Shown one piece after another: positions 30,785-40,500 of a DNA stretch of 64,000 nt. A program made the position numbers and the translations under genes. Numbering within the stretch: position 1 is the stretch's first letter; every line of letters begins with the position of its first letter. This DNA comes from an uncultured Lachnospiraceae bacterium (lineage in GTDB: Bacteria > Bacillota > Clostridia > Lachnospirales > Lachnospiraceae), in contig CAMKQH010000013.1 in the NCBI GenBank assembly GCA_946414885.1, positions 1 to 64,000 of the forward strand, in the 5' to 3' direction. Below the pieces are notes generated by a model, which did not search any database, was not told where the DNA came from, and worked only from the letters and a program-made list of their open reading frames with translations.

Positions 30785-32434
30785 TCGTTTCCATATTTCT
30801 TCGCCGACCCGCAGGCCATCCATAGCTGCGGAAGTGATTCCTCCTGCGTATCCGGCACCCTCACCGCATGGATAAATTCCCCGGATTGTCGAGGAATAGT
30901 TTTCATCCCTTAGGATCCTAACGGGAGATGAAGTTCTGCTCTCAACGCCCGACAAAATGCAATCCTCACGGTCAAAGCCTTTGATCTGCCTGCCAAACTG
31001 TCCCATGCCTTCAATAAATGCCTTTCTGCATTCCTTTGGCAACAACTCACGAAGGTCTGCCCAGGAAAAGGCTCCCTTGCACTGCGGCAGTATTGCATCC
31101 CTATCTTTTACTTCAACGTTGTCATCTTCCTGCGTTATCGCTCCGGCATCTTCTCCCGAAACGCCCTTGCGATATTCTCCATATCTTTGAACGGGAATCT
31201 TCCCATTGCCAAGCTTATACGCCTTCTCCTCAAGTTCTCTTTGGAATCTTATGCCAGACATCGGTCCTTCTCCCGGATAATCTTCCGGCGTAACGGAGAC
31301 GATCACCGCACTGTTCGCGTTTTTACCGTCCCGCCCGCTGTAGCTCATGCCATTTACGGCCAGTCTTCCTTCCTCAGAGGAAGCATTCACTACGTAACCG
31401 CCCGGACACATGCAAAACGAATAAACGCCCCTTCCATTAGACGCCTTTGCAGTCACTTTGTAAGATGCCGCACCCAACGCTCCGGGATCCGGCATGCCAT
31501 ATTGACTTTCATTGATCATTTTCTGCGGATGTTCCACGCGAAAGCCTACGGCAAAAGGCTTCGCCTCCATGGGGATTCCTCTCTCCAACAACGTAAAGAA
31601 GGTATCCCTGGCACTGTGCCCGATTGCAAGCACCAAAGCATCACATGCAATCTTTTCCGTACCATTTATAACAATGCCTTCCAGTTTCCCTGAACGGATC
31701 ACAAAATCCGTTACCTGACTTTCAAAACGGATCTCTCCGCCCAGGCGAATGATCTCGTTACGAAGGTTACAAACGATTTTTGAAAGCTCGTCCGTGCCAA
31801 GATGCGGTTTTGCATCATACAAAATGCTTTCCTTCGCGCCAAACTTCACAAAAGTCTCCAACACGGCACGGTTTCGTCCATCCTTATCCTTCACCAAAGT
31901 ATTTAATTTGCCATCCGAAAAGGTACCGGCTCCCCCCTCTCCAAACTGAACATTGGAAGTGGGATCCAGCTTTCCCGTTTTCCAAAAGCATTCCACGTCC
32001 TCCTGCCTTTTTTCAACGCATTTCCCGCGTTCAAAAAGAAGCGGACAAAGTCCTGCCAAAGATAAGTAATATGCACAGAACAAGCCAGCCGGTCCTGCGC
32101 CAACGATCACGGGCCTGGATTGTTCGTTAACGTCTATACCCGAATTCTCGATATTCTCAGGAAACTGATATCTTACGCGAGTACTCAGGGAAAACTGTTC
32201 CTTTGCCCTTTTGTTCTTTAGCGCCCGCTCAAGAGTCCTCTTCTCGTCAGAAACCTTTACTTCAACGGCATAGATGGCAAAAATCTCCGGCTTTTTCCTG
32301 GCATCCAGGGAGCATCTCAAAATCTCCATGCCAAGGATTTCTTCCTCGCGAAGAAGCAATGCCTTTGCTGCCTTTGACTTGATTTCTTTTTCTTCATGCG
32401 GCACGCGCAGTTTTAATTGCTGAATTAAGATCAC
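30770..32434 (-). CDS. FAD-dependent dehydrogenase (COG2509 type)
   Basis: A 554-residue flavoprotein of unknown substrate. After an N-terminal domain of about 100 residues (RVPHEEKEIKSKAAKAL..) comes the FAD-binding VIVGAGPAGLFCAYYLSLAG (residues about 108-127), the family block NVQFGEGGAGTFSDGKLNT, and near the C-terminus GIYPCGEGAGYAGGITSAAMDG. It is a member of the widely conserved family annotated only as 'FAD-dependent protein'. It starts at a GTG whose GTGA overlaps the stop of the BaiN-like gene by 4 bp, and GGGAAG is placed 4 nt before it, so the two flavoproteins are translationally coupled. Confidence 0.88.
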   Translation of the reverse strand: MILIQQLKLRVPHEEKEIKSKAAKALLLREEEILGMEILRCSLDARKKPEIFAIYAVEVKVSDEKRTLERALKNKRAKEQFSLSTRVRYQFPENIENSGIDVNEQSRPVIVGAGPAGLFCAYYLSLAGLCPLLFERGKCVEKRQEDVECFWKTGKLDPTSNVQFGEGGAGTFSDGKLNTLVKDKDGRNRAVLETFVKFGAKESILYDAKPHLGTDELSKIVCNLRNEIIRLGGEIRFESQVTDFVIRSGKLEGIVINGTEKIACDALVLAIGHSARDTFFTLLERGIPMEAKPFAVGFRVEHPQKMINESQYGMPDPGALGAASYKVTAKASNGRGVYSFCMCPGGYVVNASSEEGRLAVNGMSYSGRDGKNANSAVIVSVTPEDYPGEGPMSGIRFQRELEEKAYKLGNGKIPVQRYGEYRKGVSGEDAGAITQEDDNVEVKDRDAILPQCKGAFSWADLRELLPKECRKAFIEGMGQFGRQIKGFDREDCILSGVESRTSSPVRILRDENYSSTIRGIYPCGEGAGYAGGITSAAMDGLRVGEEIWKRLTNS

Positions 32435-33669
32435 TGTTCTTCCCGCCTTCCTGCCGCACTAATTCCTGCAATATGACCGCTGGTCCAGGCCCACTGCAGG
32501 TTGTATCCGCCGCATCTTCCGTCCACGTCAAGAATCTCCCCGGCGAAATAGATTCCGCGCACAAGCTTTGATTCCATGGTCTGCGTTATCTGGCCACAAT
32601 CGACGCCGCCGGAACAAACCTGGCAATTCTGAAAGTCTCCCGTCCCAACTACCGTTACGCGAAAAGACTTTGCCAACCAAATAACCTCAGCAATTCTTTT
32701 TTCCGTAAGCGTCTTTGATGAATCTGCCGGCTTTAATCCCGCCGTTTTGAGAAGAACTGCCATCACCTTTTTATTCAAAATGCCTGTGAAGAACTCTTCT
32801 ATGGATCTCTCTCCGCAAAGAAATAATCTTTTTTGGGCCAATTCCTTAATTTCCGTCTCCTGAACGTCCGGTAGGAAATCTATGGACGCAGGAATTTCTT
32901 TTATTCGGAGGAGACTCCTTGCGGCAATGGAACTTAGCTGGAACGTGGGAATCCCTGAAATCCCCTGTTCCGTCAACTGTAGCTCACCGCGCTCTTCACA
33001 GAGCATTTCGCCGTCTTTTTTGTACAGCGTGATAACCGCATCCGTCCGGACGCCGGCGATGGACTTAAAAAAACTTTCCTTGCATTTTAAGTAAGTCAGT
33101 GCTGGAAGGACTTCCGTTACGCGATGTCCCAATTTCCGTGCGATCTCGTATCCGCTACCGTCAGAACCCGTTTTCGGGGAAGCCTTTCCACCGCAGGTAA
33201 TTATAACATGGTCAAACTCCATCGATCCATGCTCGCTTTTTACCCTAAAGCCCTGCTTTTCCTTTGGCGTTACGCCAGAAACCTTAAAATCATATTCCAC
33301 CTGAATCCCAAGTTCCTTGATCTCATGTCTTAAAACGTCAAGGACGGCACTTGCCTGCTCACAAAACGGATATAAATATCCATTTTTGTCCTTGATCATC
33401 AATCCCAAACCCTCAAAAAAGGAAATGGTTTCCCTGGTTCCAAAGCTTGCAAGAGCCTCACGTAAAAAGCGGCAGGAACCATGATAGCATCCCATGTCCA
33501 GCATGAGATTGCCAAGGTTGCATCTTCCGTTTCCCGTGACCAATATTTTCTTTCCAAGGCGGTCTCCTGCCTCCAGGATCGTTACCTTAGCCCCTTCCCT
33601 TGCCGCCGTAATTGCAGCCATCATGCCGGCAGCGCCGCCGCCGATCACACACACGCTCTTTTGTTTCAT
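32431..33669 (-). CDS. HI0933/BaiN-family NAD(P)/FAD-dependent oxidoreductase
   Basis: A 412-residue protein with the dinucleotide site VCVIGGGAAGMMAAITAAREG at the N-terminus, LEAGDRLGKKILVTGNGRCN, and a C-terminal FAD-binding CSGGVDCGQIT and FAGEILDVDGRCGGYNLQWAW. These are diagnostic of the HI0933 family, which includes the bile-acid 7-dehydroxylation reductase BaiN; the substrate of most members is unknown. It is coupled to the following flavoprotein gene. Confidence 0.92.
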   Translation of the reverse strand: MKQKSVCVIGGGAAGMMAAITAAREGAKVTILEAGDRLGKKILVTGNGRCNLGNLMLDMGCYHGSCRFLREALASFGTRETISFFEGLGLMIKDKNGYLYPFCEQASAVLDVLRHEIKELGIQVEYDFKVSGVTPKEKQGFRVKSEHGSMEFDHVIITCGGKASPKTGSDGSGYEIARKLGHRVTEVLPALTYLKCKESFFKSIAGVRTDAVITLYKKDGEMLCEERGELQLTEQGISGIPTFQLSSIAARSLLRIKEIPASIDFLPDVQETEIKELAQKRLFLCGERSIEEFFTGILNKKVMAVLLKTAGLKPADSSKTLTEKRIAEVIWLAKSFRVTVVGTGDFQNCQVCSGGVDCGQITQTMESKLVRGIYFAGEILDVDGRCGGYNLQWAWTSGHIAGISAAGRREEQ

Positions 33670-33693
33670 TTTATCTATCCGTCCCTTATGGCC

Positions 33694-34365
33694 TTAACTA
33701 GTATAGGCTTCCAAAAAATCGTATAATTCCTTTTCATTTTCCACGTAGATCATGTCCGCCAGATCCTCCTGCAGCTGCGCAGGAAGCATGTGGAGCGACA
33801 CGTCCGTGGTCATGTATATTGTTTTCTTGTCATCAAATAATACTACAACCCGATAATCGACCAGCGCCAGATAAAAACCATCATCCGGGCTAGCTCTCCT
33901 GTAATTCTTTTGCACCACGACCCGGTCTCTCGAAAAACTGAGCACCTCTAATCCAATAAACCCTTTCTTTCGCTCAGACAGGGGAGGTGCAAACGCATAC
34001 TCTTCCATGGCTTCCAGGAAACTTTCCCTGTCCATGCCAACGTATCTGTCCGGCAGGCGTTCCACCAATTCCGTAACCGTTCCTTTTCTAACGTCCACTT
34101 CCTCGAGAATAAATTCCGTATCACTTCGAAGAAATGGAGACTCCGAGGAAACGTCCAAAAAGCTGACAAACGGTTCCTCCGTTTCCAACGCTATGGAAGG
34201 TTGATCCGGCATTATGGTCTCCTGATCCAACGTCAGGCTGTCCGTAATGGAAAATCCATGATCACGCCCTTCCGGCAGCCTTGTCCGAATCCCAAACAGA
34301 TAACCAATCAGCATAAAAAACATTGCCGTGATAAAAAATAAACCGATACTCTTTATCGCCTTCAT
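33694..34365 (-). CDS. Membrane-anchored BofC C-terminal-like protein
   Basis: A 223-residue protein with an N-terminal membrane anchor (IGLFFITAMFFMLIGYLFG), then an acidic linker, then a domain that ends FYLALVDYRVVVLFDDKKT, VSLHMLPAQLQEDLADMIYVENEKELYDFLEAYTS. That C-terminal pattern (LP-x-x-LQ-x-x-L... LYxFLExYxS) resembles the BofC C-terminal domain, which in Bacillus regulates the SpoIVB protease during sporulation. The match is by memory of the family, not by alignment, so I hold it as probable. Ribosome site GGAGG. It follows the exporter gene in the sporulation/RNA operon region. Confidence 0.6.
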   Translation of the reverse strand: MKAIKSIGLFFITAMFFMLIGYLFGIRTRLPEGRDHGFSITDSLTLDQETIMPDQPSIALETEEPFVSFLDVSSESPFLRSDTEFILEEVDVRKGTVTELVERLPDRYVGMDRESFLEAMEEYAFAPPLSERKKGFIGLEVLSFSRDRVVVQKNYRRASPDDGFYLALVDYRVVVLFDDKKTIYMTTDVSLHMLPAQLQEDLADMIYVENEKELYDFLEAYTS

Positions 34366-34422
34366 TACGTAACCTCCGTAACGCTCTTTTTTAGAGTATC
34401 AGCTTATTTTTCAGATTTTATG

Positions 34423-36018
34423 CTAGAAAACGCTCATCATTTTTCCCAGAGACAAAAGAATGTTTCCAAACGGGATAACGCTAAGCTCTTCCTCACTAAA
34501 ATTCCTAAGGAGAAGCAATGCACACCAATATGCAAAGAAGCCTATGCCGCCTATAAAGAGAACAACGTACGGCCCTTCCAAGTGCTCACCTAAGAATTTC
34601 ACGCAAAGCACCTGTATGATTCCTATTGCAACGGCAAGTCCCGCGGGCAATAACACAACCTTTACCCATTGGAACCTTCCGCCCATCAGCTGAACCATGA
34701 TGGCTCCCAGAAGGACGGCATAGACGGCTGATGAGATCAGGCATGCGTACATTAGGGAAAGTAATGCCATTTTCTCATCGGACCACAGGATCATGTATAC
34801 CATGACAAACAATACGTTGCTAAGGATCCCGATTACAACAACCAGAATATTCTTTCCAAAGCGCATCAGCATTCTGGCAAAGTAAAAACCTAGGGAAGCA
34901 AACAGGATCCAGGCTCCGCCCTGCAATGCAATCTTTACGACGTTCGGTGAGGTGAATCCGGCCAATGCTCCAATTTGAGCAGGCATTGCGGCGAAACAGG
35001 CAGCAAGGATGCCACCCAGACCAAGCAGCAAATGGATTCCTCCCTGAAAGCAAACACGCCCAAGTCTGACTTCATCTCTTTTGTAAAAGCTGGAAACCTT
35101 TCCCCAAAAAGGAACGGCAACGGCATTCAGCAAGCGATAAAACAGCAGACAAGCTGCAAAATATCCGACAAAATAAGTGCCATAGGAGAGAGGCGCGGCG
35201 TCCTGCGTCTTGTGATAATAGATCATCATGCCGATCGCCACGGGAAATAGCTCCGTAAAGCATACAAGCGCCCGGAAGATCACGTTGCGGAAAGATGCGG
35301 CCGCATATCCCTGAAAGCTCACGGAAGCCCTCATGCTTTCCGCCTCGCTCTCCCGCTTCATCCTCCTTGTGCCAAGGAACGATAAAAATAACACTAAGAG
35401 CACTAAGAGCTCAGCCATAACGATGGCAAGACACCAGCCTGCTCCGACGTACATTGACGAATACTTTTCCGCCTTTAACAGCGCGCTCACCTTCGCGCCG
35501 TATTCACCCGTTCTGCTTCCAAGAACAGTACCAAACGCATAGATCACTACCGGTCTTAGTAAACAGCTGACCACCGCCGGTAATTCAAAACCTTCGCCCT
35601 GGCAATATCCCAAAAGCAGTTGGCTCATGCCGCGTAAAAATAATAGCGGCGAAAGAATCCATACCATCAAACTGGCATAGGGACAATCATAAACTTTATT
35701 TGCGAGTGCAGTACCTATGGTCAGCATAAGTACCGTGCCAATAATTCCGGTAAATGCCTGGCAAAGAAAGGAAAACAGCCTGATCTTACGAACGCTGCGA
35801 TACTGTCCCTTTGCCCTGCGGACGCGGATCAGCTTGCCAAGCACGTCAGGAAGGTTTTCTCCCACAAAGGTCCAAAACATGGAAAAGATCATGATCGGAA
35901 CAAGAAAAAATCCGCTGCCTTCCAATCCCAGTTTACGTTCAATCGCCAAGAACAGCACCACGTTCAGTGCCATGGCCAAATATTCGATCTGTCTTCTCTT
36001 GACCTCTAATTGTTTCAT
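34423..36018 (-). CDS. MOP-superfamily (MATE/MVF-like) membrane exporter
   Basis: A 531-residue, very hydrophobic protein with about 13-14 spans. It starts with VKRRQIEYLAMALNVVLF and has GFFLVPIMIFSMFWTFVGENLPDVL and LLLGYCQGEGF, and shows the general plan of polysaccharide or lipid II flippases and of the SpoVB group. I cannot assign a substrate. It lies 16 bp after ybeY, so it is in the yqfCD-phoH-ybeY operon, where a flippase or SpoVB-like sporulation role would fit. The ribosome site GAGGGTA is clear. Confidence 0.7.
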   Translation of the reverse strand: MKQLEVKRRQIEYLAMALNVVLFLAIERKLGLEGSGFFLVPIMIFSMFWTFVGENLPDVLGKLIRVRRAKGQYRSVRKIRLFSFLCQAFTGIIGTVLMLTIGTALANKVYDCPYASLMVWILSPLLFLRGMSQLLLGYCQGEGFELPAVVSCLLRPVVIYAFGTVLGSRTGEYGAKVSALLKAEKYSSMYVGAGWCLAIVMAELLVLLVLFLSFLGTRRMKRESEAESMRASVSFQGYAAASFRNVIFRALVCFTELFPVAIGMMIYYHKTQDAAPLSYGTYFVGYFAACLLFYRLLNAVAVPFWGKVSSFYKRDEVRLGRVCFQGGIHLLLGLGGILAACFAAMPAQIGALAGFTSPNVVKIALQGGAWILFASLGFYFARMLMRFGKNILVVVIGILSNVLFVMVYMILWSDEKMALLSLMYACLISSAVYAVLLGAIMVQLMGGRFQWVKVVLLPAGLAVAIGIIQVLCVKFLGEHLEGPYVVLFIGGIGFFAYWCALLLLRNFSEEELSVIPFGNILLSLGKMMSVF

Positions 36019-36034
36019 CTTGTACCCTCACGTT

Positions 36035-36532
36035 TCATCTAGTGATACCAAGGCCTTGCAGGACTGCCTCCTGCTTTTCTTCCATCACGACCCTCTCATC
36101 ATCTGCCATATGGTCATAACCGCACAGATGAAGCATGCTGTGTGCAACGAGAAACGCAAATTCCCGTTTTTGATCATGTCCGTAATTCTCTGCCTGCTCT
36201 ATCACCTTGTCCGCGGAGACGATCACGTCGCCGAGGATCAATTCTCCCGAGTCAGGATCAAAATAATCTGCCTTATTTTCCGTCACCTTGCCAAAGTCAC
36301 CAGGCGCGTCAAAATCCAGATTGGGAAAGGAAAGCACGTCCGTTTCCTTATCGATTTCGCGGTATTGTCTGTTATACTCGCGAATGCCTTCATTGTCGGT
36401 GATCAGTAGATTGACCGTTGCGTCAAAGGGACATCCCTCAGACTTCAAAACCGCCTCAATCACCAGGGTTGCCGTTTCCTCCACTGGAAAGGGAAAGGTA
36501 ACGTCCGTCTCATTTTCTGCGTACAGCGTCAT
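36035..36532 (-). CDS. ybeY: Endoribonuclease YbeY (16S rRNA maturation)
   Basis: A 165-residue metalloprotein that processes the 3' end of 16S rRNA. The zinc site HSMLHLCGYDHMADDE gives the family H-x3-H-x5-H pattern near the C-terminus, and REYNRQYREIDKETDVLSFPN is the second conserved block. GGAGG is 8 nt before the ATG. It follows phoH, the usual Firmicutes order, though pgpH (yqfF) that often lies between them is missing. Confidence 0.95.
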   Translation of the reverse strand: MTLYAENETDVTFPFPVEETATLVIEAVLKSEGCPFDATVNLLITDNEGIREYNRQYREIDKETDVLSFPNLDFDAPGDFGKVTENKADYFDPDSGELILGDVIVSADKVIEQAENYGHDQKREFAFLVAHSMLHLCGYDHMADDERVVMEEKQEAVLQGLGITR

Positions 36533-36561
36533 CTCTTGTGCCTCCTTACGTCGAATTGGCT

Positions 36562-37602
36562 TTACTGCTTACGCTCGCGAAGCCTGCCCTCACCGCGTCT
36601 TCCGCCATTCTTTAAGCGCTCACGTTCCCTGATTCTTAACGCTCTGGCGTTTTCCTTCTCTTCGTAACTCTCATATGCCTTTACGATCTTCTGAACCAAT
36701 GGATGACGGACCACGTCCCTGCTGGTCAGTTTACAAAAGGCGATGTCATCAATCTTTCCGAGAACGTGTTCTGCAACGTCCAGACCTGATTTCGTCCCCT
36801 GTGCCAAGTCTTTCTGAGAGGAATCACCCGTAATGACAACCTTTGAGCCAAAACCAATTCTGGTCAAAAACATCTTCATCTGTGCCGGGGTCGTGTTCTG
36901 TGCCTCATCCAGAATAATGTAGGCATTATCCAGCGTACGGCCTCTCATGTAGGCAAGAGGCGCCACTTCGATCAATCCCTTTTCCATGTTTTTGGCAAAG
37001 CTTTCCGCACCCATGATCTGATACAGCGCATCATATAAGGGTCTTAAATACGGGTCAACCTTACTCTGCATGTCACCTGGCAGGAATCCCAGTTTTTCTC
37101 CTGCTTCGATCGCAGGTCTCGTCAAGATGATTCTGTTTACCTCTTCTTTTTTGAACGCGGTAATTGCCATGGCCATGGCAAGATAAGTCTTGCCGGTTCC
37201 GGCCGGACCGATGCCAAAGGTGATCATTTTCTGGCGGATGGCATCCACGTAAGCCTTCTGGCCCATCGTCTTCGGCTTTATGGGTTTTCCAGATACCGTA
37301 TGACAGATGAGATCACCGTCAATCTCTTCCAGTGCGTCTTCTTTTTCTTCTTTTCCCAGTTCTATCGCGTAATCCACGTTTTGCTCCTCTATCTCGTTTC
37401 CGCGCTGGATCGAATGACACAGCTGTCCCAACACGGCTTTTGCCTTCTTTGCGTTATCTGCAGCTCCCCTGACCACTACTTTTCCATTGCGGTCAACGAT
37501 GGTAACGTCAAAGTTCTGTTCCAATTTTTTCACGTATTTGTCTGATGCGCCAAATACCATTTGCATTTGTTCAGAAGGGATTTCCATCTGCAGGGAAATC
37601 AT
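36562..37602 (-). CDS. phoH: PhoH-like ATPase
   Basis: A P-loop NTPase thought to act in RNA metabolism together with YbeY. An N-terminal KH-like segment (FDVTIVDRNGKVVVRG) comes first, then the ATPase domain with FGIGPAGTGKTYLAMAMA (Walker A), ILTRPAIEAGEKLGFLPGD, IILDEAQNTTPAQMKM (Walker B) and ITGDSSQKDL. The C-terminal end is basic (RIRERERLKNGGRRGEG), as suits an RNA-binding tail. The frame extends to 37647, overlapping yqfD, but that ATG directly abuts GGAGG. I prefer the ATG at 37602 (MISLQMEIPSEQM); the start is not certain. Confidence 0.92.
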   Translation of the reverse strand: MISLQMEIPSEQMQMVFGASDKYVKKLEQNFDVTIVDRNGKVVVRGAADNAKKAKAVLGQLCHSIQRGNEIEEQNVDYAIELGKEEKEDALEEIDGDLICHTVSGKPIKPKTMGQKAYVDAIRQKMITFGIGPAGTGKTYLAMAMAITAFKKEEVNRIILTRPAIEAGEKLGFLPGDMQSKVDPYLRPLYDALYQIMGAESFAKNMEKGLIEVAPLAYMRGRTLDNAYIILDEAQNTTPAQMKMFLTRIGFGSKVVITGDSSQKDLAQGTKSGLDVAEHVLGKIDDIAFCKLTSRDVVRHPLVQKIVKAYESYEEKENARALRIRERERLKNGGRRGEGRLRERKQ

Positions 37603-37612
37603 CTCTTCACCA

Positions 37613-38845
37613 TTATTCAAGTCCTCGCTGCGTTCCGTCAAGTTCATCCTCCGTCTTTTGAAAAAGATCTTCTTTTTCCCGAATCATTATTTCACCATAC
37701 GTGAGGCTAAAATCTCCCTCGATACTTATTTTAACATCTTTTTCAATAATTTGTACCCCTTTTTCTTCTAAAGTTGTAAGAAATTTTAATAATTTTGTCA
37801 AAGATTGTTCTTTTGCCTCATCTTCATTGCGTTTCCTAAGCGTTACTTTTACCTCCCCGTGCGTAATTTTCCTAATTCGAATTGGCATTCCAAGCATATG
37901 AATCAATTTCGGCGTCACGTCAGTTTCCAAAACGGATTCCCGGTAAAAAACATTCTTCTCACCTGTAAAATACTCATTTCCATAAAAGAAAAAGCGATAT
38001 TCGTCCTCTTTTCTTCTTCCCGGCACTGTTTCAAGATAATATAAGGATTCGCAGCCTTCATATTGCAATTTGCGTTCCACCCATACGTCCGCGTCAGGCT
38101 CCGTCAAGATCCATTCCCTGACGGTTCCATCTTCATTCATGACCGGGACTCTCCCTTCCACCAGGACCTGATCTTTTTTAATCTCATCACCCAGCTTTAC
38201 CTTTGGAACGCCTTTCCTGACGATCATTTCAGTGATCACGCCGTCATCGGAACTGATCAGATTCATGCCTAAATGCGATTGTATTTCCGTCTGGTTTTGC
38301 GGTACGTCTCTCTCTTTTAAGTCAACGATCAGTGCCGTTCCTTGAATCCGAATGCTATTCCAGGTAACGTCCTCAAATTCATCATAAAGTGCCAGTTCCA
38401 GTTCCGTTACCCGGATGCTCCCAAGTGGAACCATTAGGCATACGCCGCGTTTCTCCAAGAAACGTTCTAGTTGATCTGAAGTTATTTTCATGTTTCCCGA
38501 GAATTCCATGCTCCACAGGAATCTTGTGGAAATCAGCCATGCTGAGACCGCAAGCACCCCGCCCAGGAAAAACACCCATCTGTTCCGAAAGCGGTTCAAC
38601 AAAAAAGGCAGTCCCTTCCTTTCCAGAATGACTACCTTGACTTTTGTTTTTCTGATGATCGGATGCAAACGGTAAAAGGCGGAAAGATAAAGATTTAAAC
38701 ATAGATTTCCCTCAGCCCGTTCCAAATTCCAGAGGCGAATGCCCCTGCCCGCGCAAACGTTCAGGAACCGTTCCGCCGAACCGCCTTTTATGCTGATCCT
38801 AAGATACCCCAAGAGGAATTCTGATACGCCAACCACTGAATTCAT
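37613..38845 (-). CDS. yqfD: Sporulation protein YqfD
   Basis: A 410-residue membrane protein required for sporulation in Bacillus. The first 85 residues form a POTRA-like domain (RISIKGGSAERFLNVCAGRGI), followed by a membrane span (FFLGGVLAVSAWLISTRFLW), then an extracytoplasmic domain with YDEFEDVTWNSIRIQGT and LKERDVPQ, as in the family. The start ATGA overlaps the yqfC stop by 4 bp. The C-terminal tail is Glu/Lys-rich. It shows the organism carries the sporulation programme, or did. Confidence 0.92.
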   Translation of the reverse strand: MNSVVGVSEFLLGYLRISIKGGSAERFLNVCAGRGIRLWNLERAEGNLCLNLYLSAFYRLHPIIRKTKVKVVILERKGLPFLLNRFRNRWVFFLGGVLAVSAWLISTRFLWSMEFSGNMKITSDQLERFLEKRGVCLMVPLGSIRVTELELALYDEFEDVTWNSIRIQGTALIVDLKERDVPQNQTEIQSHLGMNLISSDDGVITEMIVRKGVPKVKLGDEIKKDQVLVEGRVPVMNEDGTVREWILTEPDADVWVERKLQYEGCESLYYLETVPGRRKEDEYRFFFYGNEYFTGEKNVFYRESVLETDVTPKLIHMLGMPIRIRKITHGEVKVTLRKRNEDEAKEQSLTKLLKFLTTLEEKGVQIIEKDVKISIEGDFSLTYGEIMIREKEDLFQKTEDELDGTQRGLE

Positions 38846-39147
38846 GCATCCTTTCCAGCGTCATATCGTACTGCCCGTATCTTTCCCCTGACAACCAGAT
38901 CTTCACTGGTGTAATAATCCATCGACAGCCCGGTTCCCTCCACGTGAATCCTGCCTGATTTTCCCTGCAGGACCAGCGAACTTCCCGTATATTCCAAAAT
39001 CCCTTTATAATGCTCTACCCAAATCCATCCGTCCCCCGCGATCGTAATTCTCGATTCCCCGTCACTGACGTCGGGTGGGATTCTCAAATGATCCGTCAAG
39101 AAGGACGATGTTTGCTTTTTAATCTGTGAATGCCTGTTCTTTCTCAT
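38842..39147 (-). CDS. yqfC: YabP/YqfC family sporulation protein
   Basis: A 101-residue protein with a basic start and the YabP/YqfC fold: ESRITIAGDGWIWVEHYKGILEYTGSSLVL and IHVEGTGLSMDYYTSEDLVVRGKI. It is an expected sporulation partner of YqfD and overlaps it by 4 bp. It is the first gene of the yqfC-yqfD-phoH-ybeY operon; only 39 bp separate it from the phosphorylase gene. Confidence 0.9.
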   Translation of the reverse strand: MRKNRHSQIKKQTSSFLTDHLRIPPDVSDGESRITIAGDGWIWVEHYKGILEYTGSSLVLQGKSGRIHVEGTGLSMDYYTSEDLVVRGKIRAVRYDAGKDA

Positions 39148-39186
39148 GCAAAATCTTATGCGTCAGGCAACAAAATCATGCTCTTT

Positions 39187-40488
39187 TTATAGTTTTCCTT
39201 TGATCAGCTTGCTTGGCAATGGCTTCTCACTTGAGAAGGAATAGGCTTTTTGGAATCTTTCCAGTGCCGCCTTAGCCTTTTCTTCATCGTTGTAATACAT
39301 GGTGGCAAGACTTTCTCCGAGACTGACGTAATCCCCAACCTTTTTGTGGATCACAAAACCAACGGAAAGATCGATCTCGCTTTCCTTCGTCTCCCTTCCG
39401 CCGCCAAGCATCAGGCAACAAATTCCAATTTCGTCACAAACGATGCCGGAAACATAACCTTCCATGGGCGCAGGAATCTCAAAGCTCGCCTTTGCTTGCG
39501 GAAGTAATGTCGTATCTCTTACGGCTCTTGCGTCGCCGCCCTGGGCTGTTACAAACTCTTCCAGTTTTTCCAATGCCTTGCCGTTCTGAACAACGGTTTC
39601 CAGCATCTGCCTTGCTTCCTCTGCGGACTGAGCCTTTCCGCCAGCCAAAAGCATCTCACTTCCCAGGGAATAAACCAATTCGGTGAAATCCTCCGGACCT
39701 TTCCCCTGAAGGGTATTGATTGCTTCGATCACTTCCAGGGCATTTCCAACGGCTCTTCCCAGCGGCTGATCCATGTCAGTCACCAGTGCGCTCATTCTTC
39801 GTCCTGCGCTTCTTCCGATCTTCACCATTTCTTCCGCAAGTGCAAAAGCGTCTTCCTCCTTTTTCATGAAGGCTCCGCTTCCCGTCTTCACGTCAAGCAC
39901 GATGGCATCAGCGCCGGATGCCAGCTTTTTACTCATAATGGAGCTGGCGATCAGCGAAAGATTGTCAACGGTTGCAGTAACGTCACGCAGTGCATAGAGC
40001 TTTTTGTCCGCGGGCGCAAGGTCAGCCGTCTGTCCCATGATAGCAATGCCGATCTGGTTTACGTTATCTCGAAACTGTTCCGTCGAAAGCGCCGTCGTAA
40101 ATCCAGGAAAACTTTCCAGCTTATCTATGGTGCCGCCCGTATGTCCCAGACCTCTTCCGCTCATCTTGGCAACCGTAAGCCCGCATGCGGCAACCATTGG
40201 CGTAAGCGCGAGGGATGTCTTGTCCCCTACGCCGCCCGTGGAATGCTTGTCAACCTTGATTCCTTTAATGTCAGACAGATCCAGAACGTCACCGCTTTCC
40301 GCCATGGCCATGGTAAGCTCATAAGTCTCTTTTTCCGTCATCTTTTGGAAGTAAATCGCCATCATCAGAGCGGAGACTTGATAATCCGGAATTTCCCCGG
40401 TCACGTATTTTTCAATAAAAAAACGAATCTCCTGCTTTGTCAGTTCTCCCCCATTCCGCTTTTTCATGATCAGGTCATACATTCTCAT
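39187..40488 (-). CDS. pdp: Pyrimidine-nucleoside phosphorylase
   Basis: Phosphorolyses thymidine, uridine and deoxyuridine. The 433-residue sequence has the thymidine-phosphorylase family signature KMSGRGLGHTGGTIDKLES and the phosphate/nucleoside sites DKHSTGGVGDKTSLAL and LDVKTGSGAFMKK. The helical N-terminal, the alpha/beta middle and the C-terminal beta-domain (about 345-433) are all present. GGAGGGG precedes the ATG by 8 nt. It follows nth with 12 bp between, so they are probably cotranscribed. Confidence 0.95.
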   Translation of the reverse strand: MRMYDLIMKKRNGGELTKQEIRFFIEKYVTGEIPDYQVSALMMAIYFQKMTEKETYELTMAMAESGDVLDLSDIKGIKVDKHSTGGVGDKTSLALTPMVAACGLTVAKMSGRGLGHTGGTIDKLESFPGFTTALSTEQFRDNVNQIGIAIMGQTADLAPADKKLYALRDVTATVDNLSLIASSIMSKKLASGADAIVLDVKTGSGAFMKKEEDAFALAEEMVKIGRSAGRRMSALVTDMDQPLGRAVGNALEVIEAINTLQGKGPEDFTELVYSLGSEMLLAGGKAQSAEEARQMLETVVQNGKALEKLEEFVTAQGGDARAVRDTTLLPQAKASFEIPAPMEGYVSGIVCDEIGICCLMLGGGRETKESEIDLSVGFVIHKKVGDYVSLGESLATMYYNDEEKAKAALERFQKAYSFSSEKPLPSKLIKGKL

Positions 40489-40500
40489 GCAAATCCCCTC

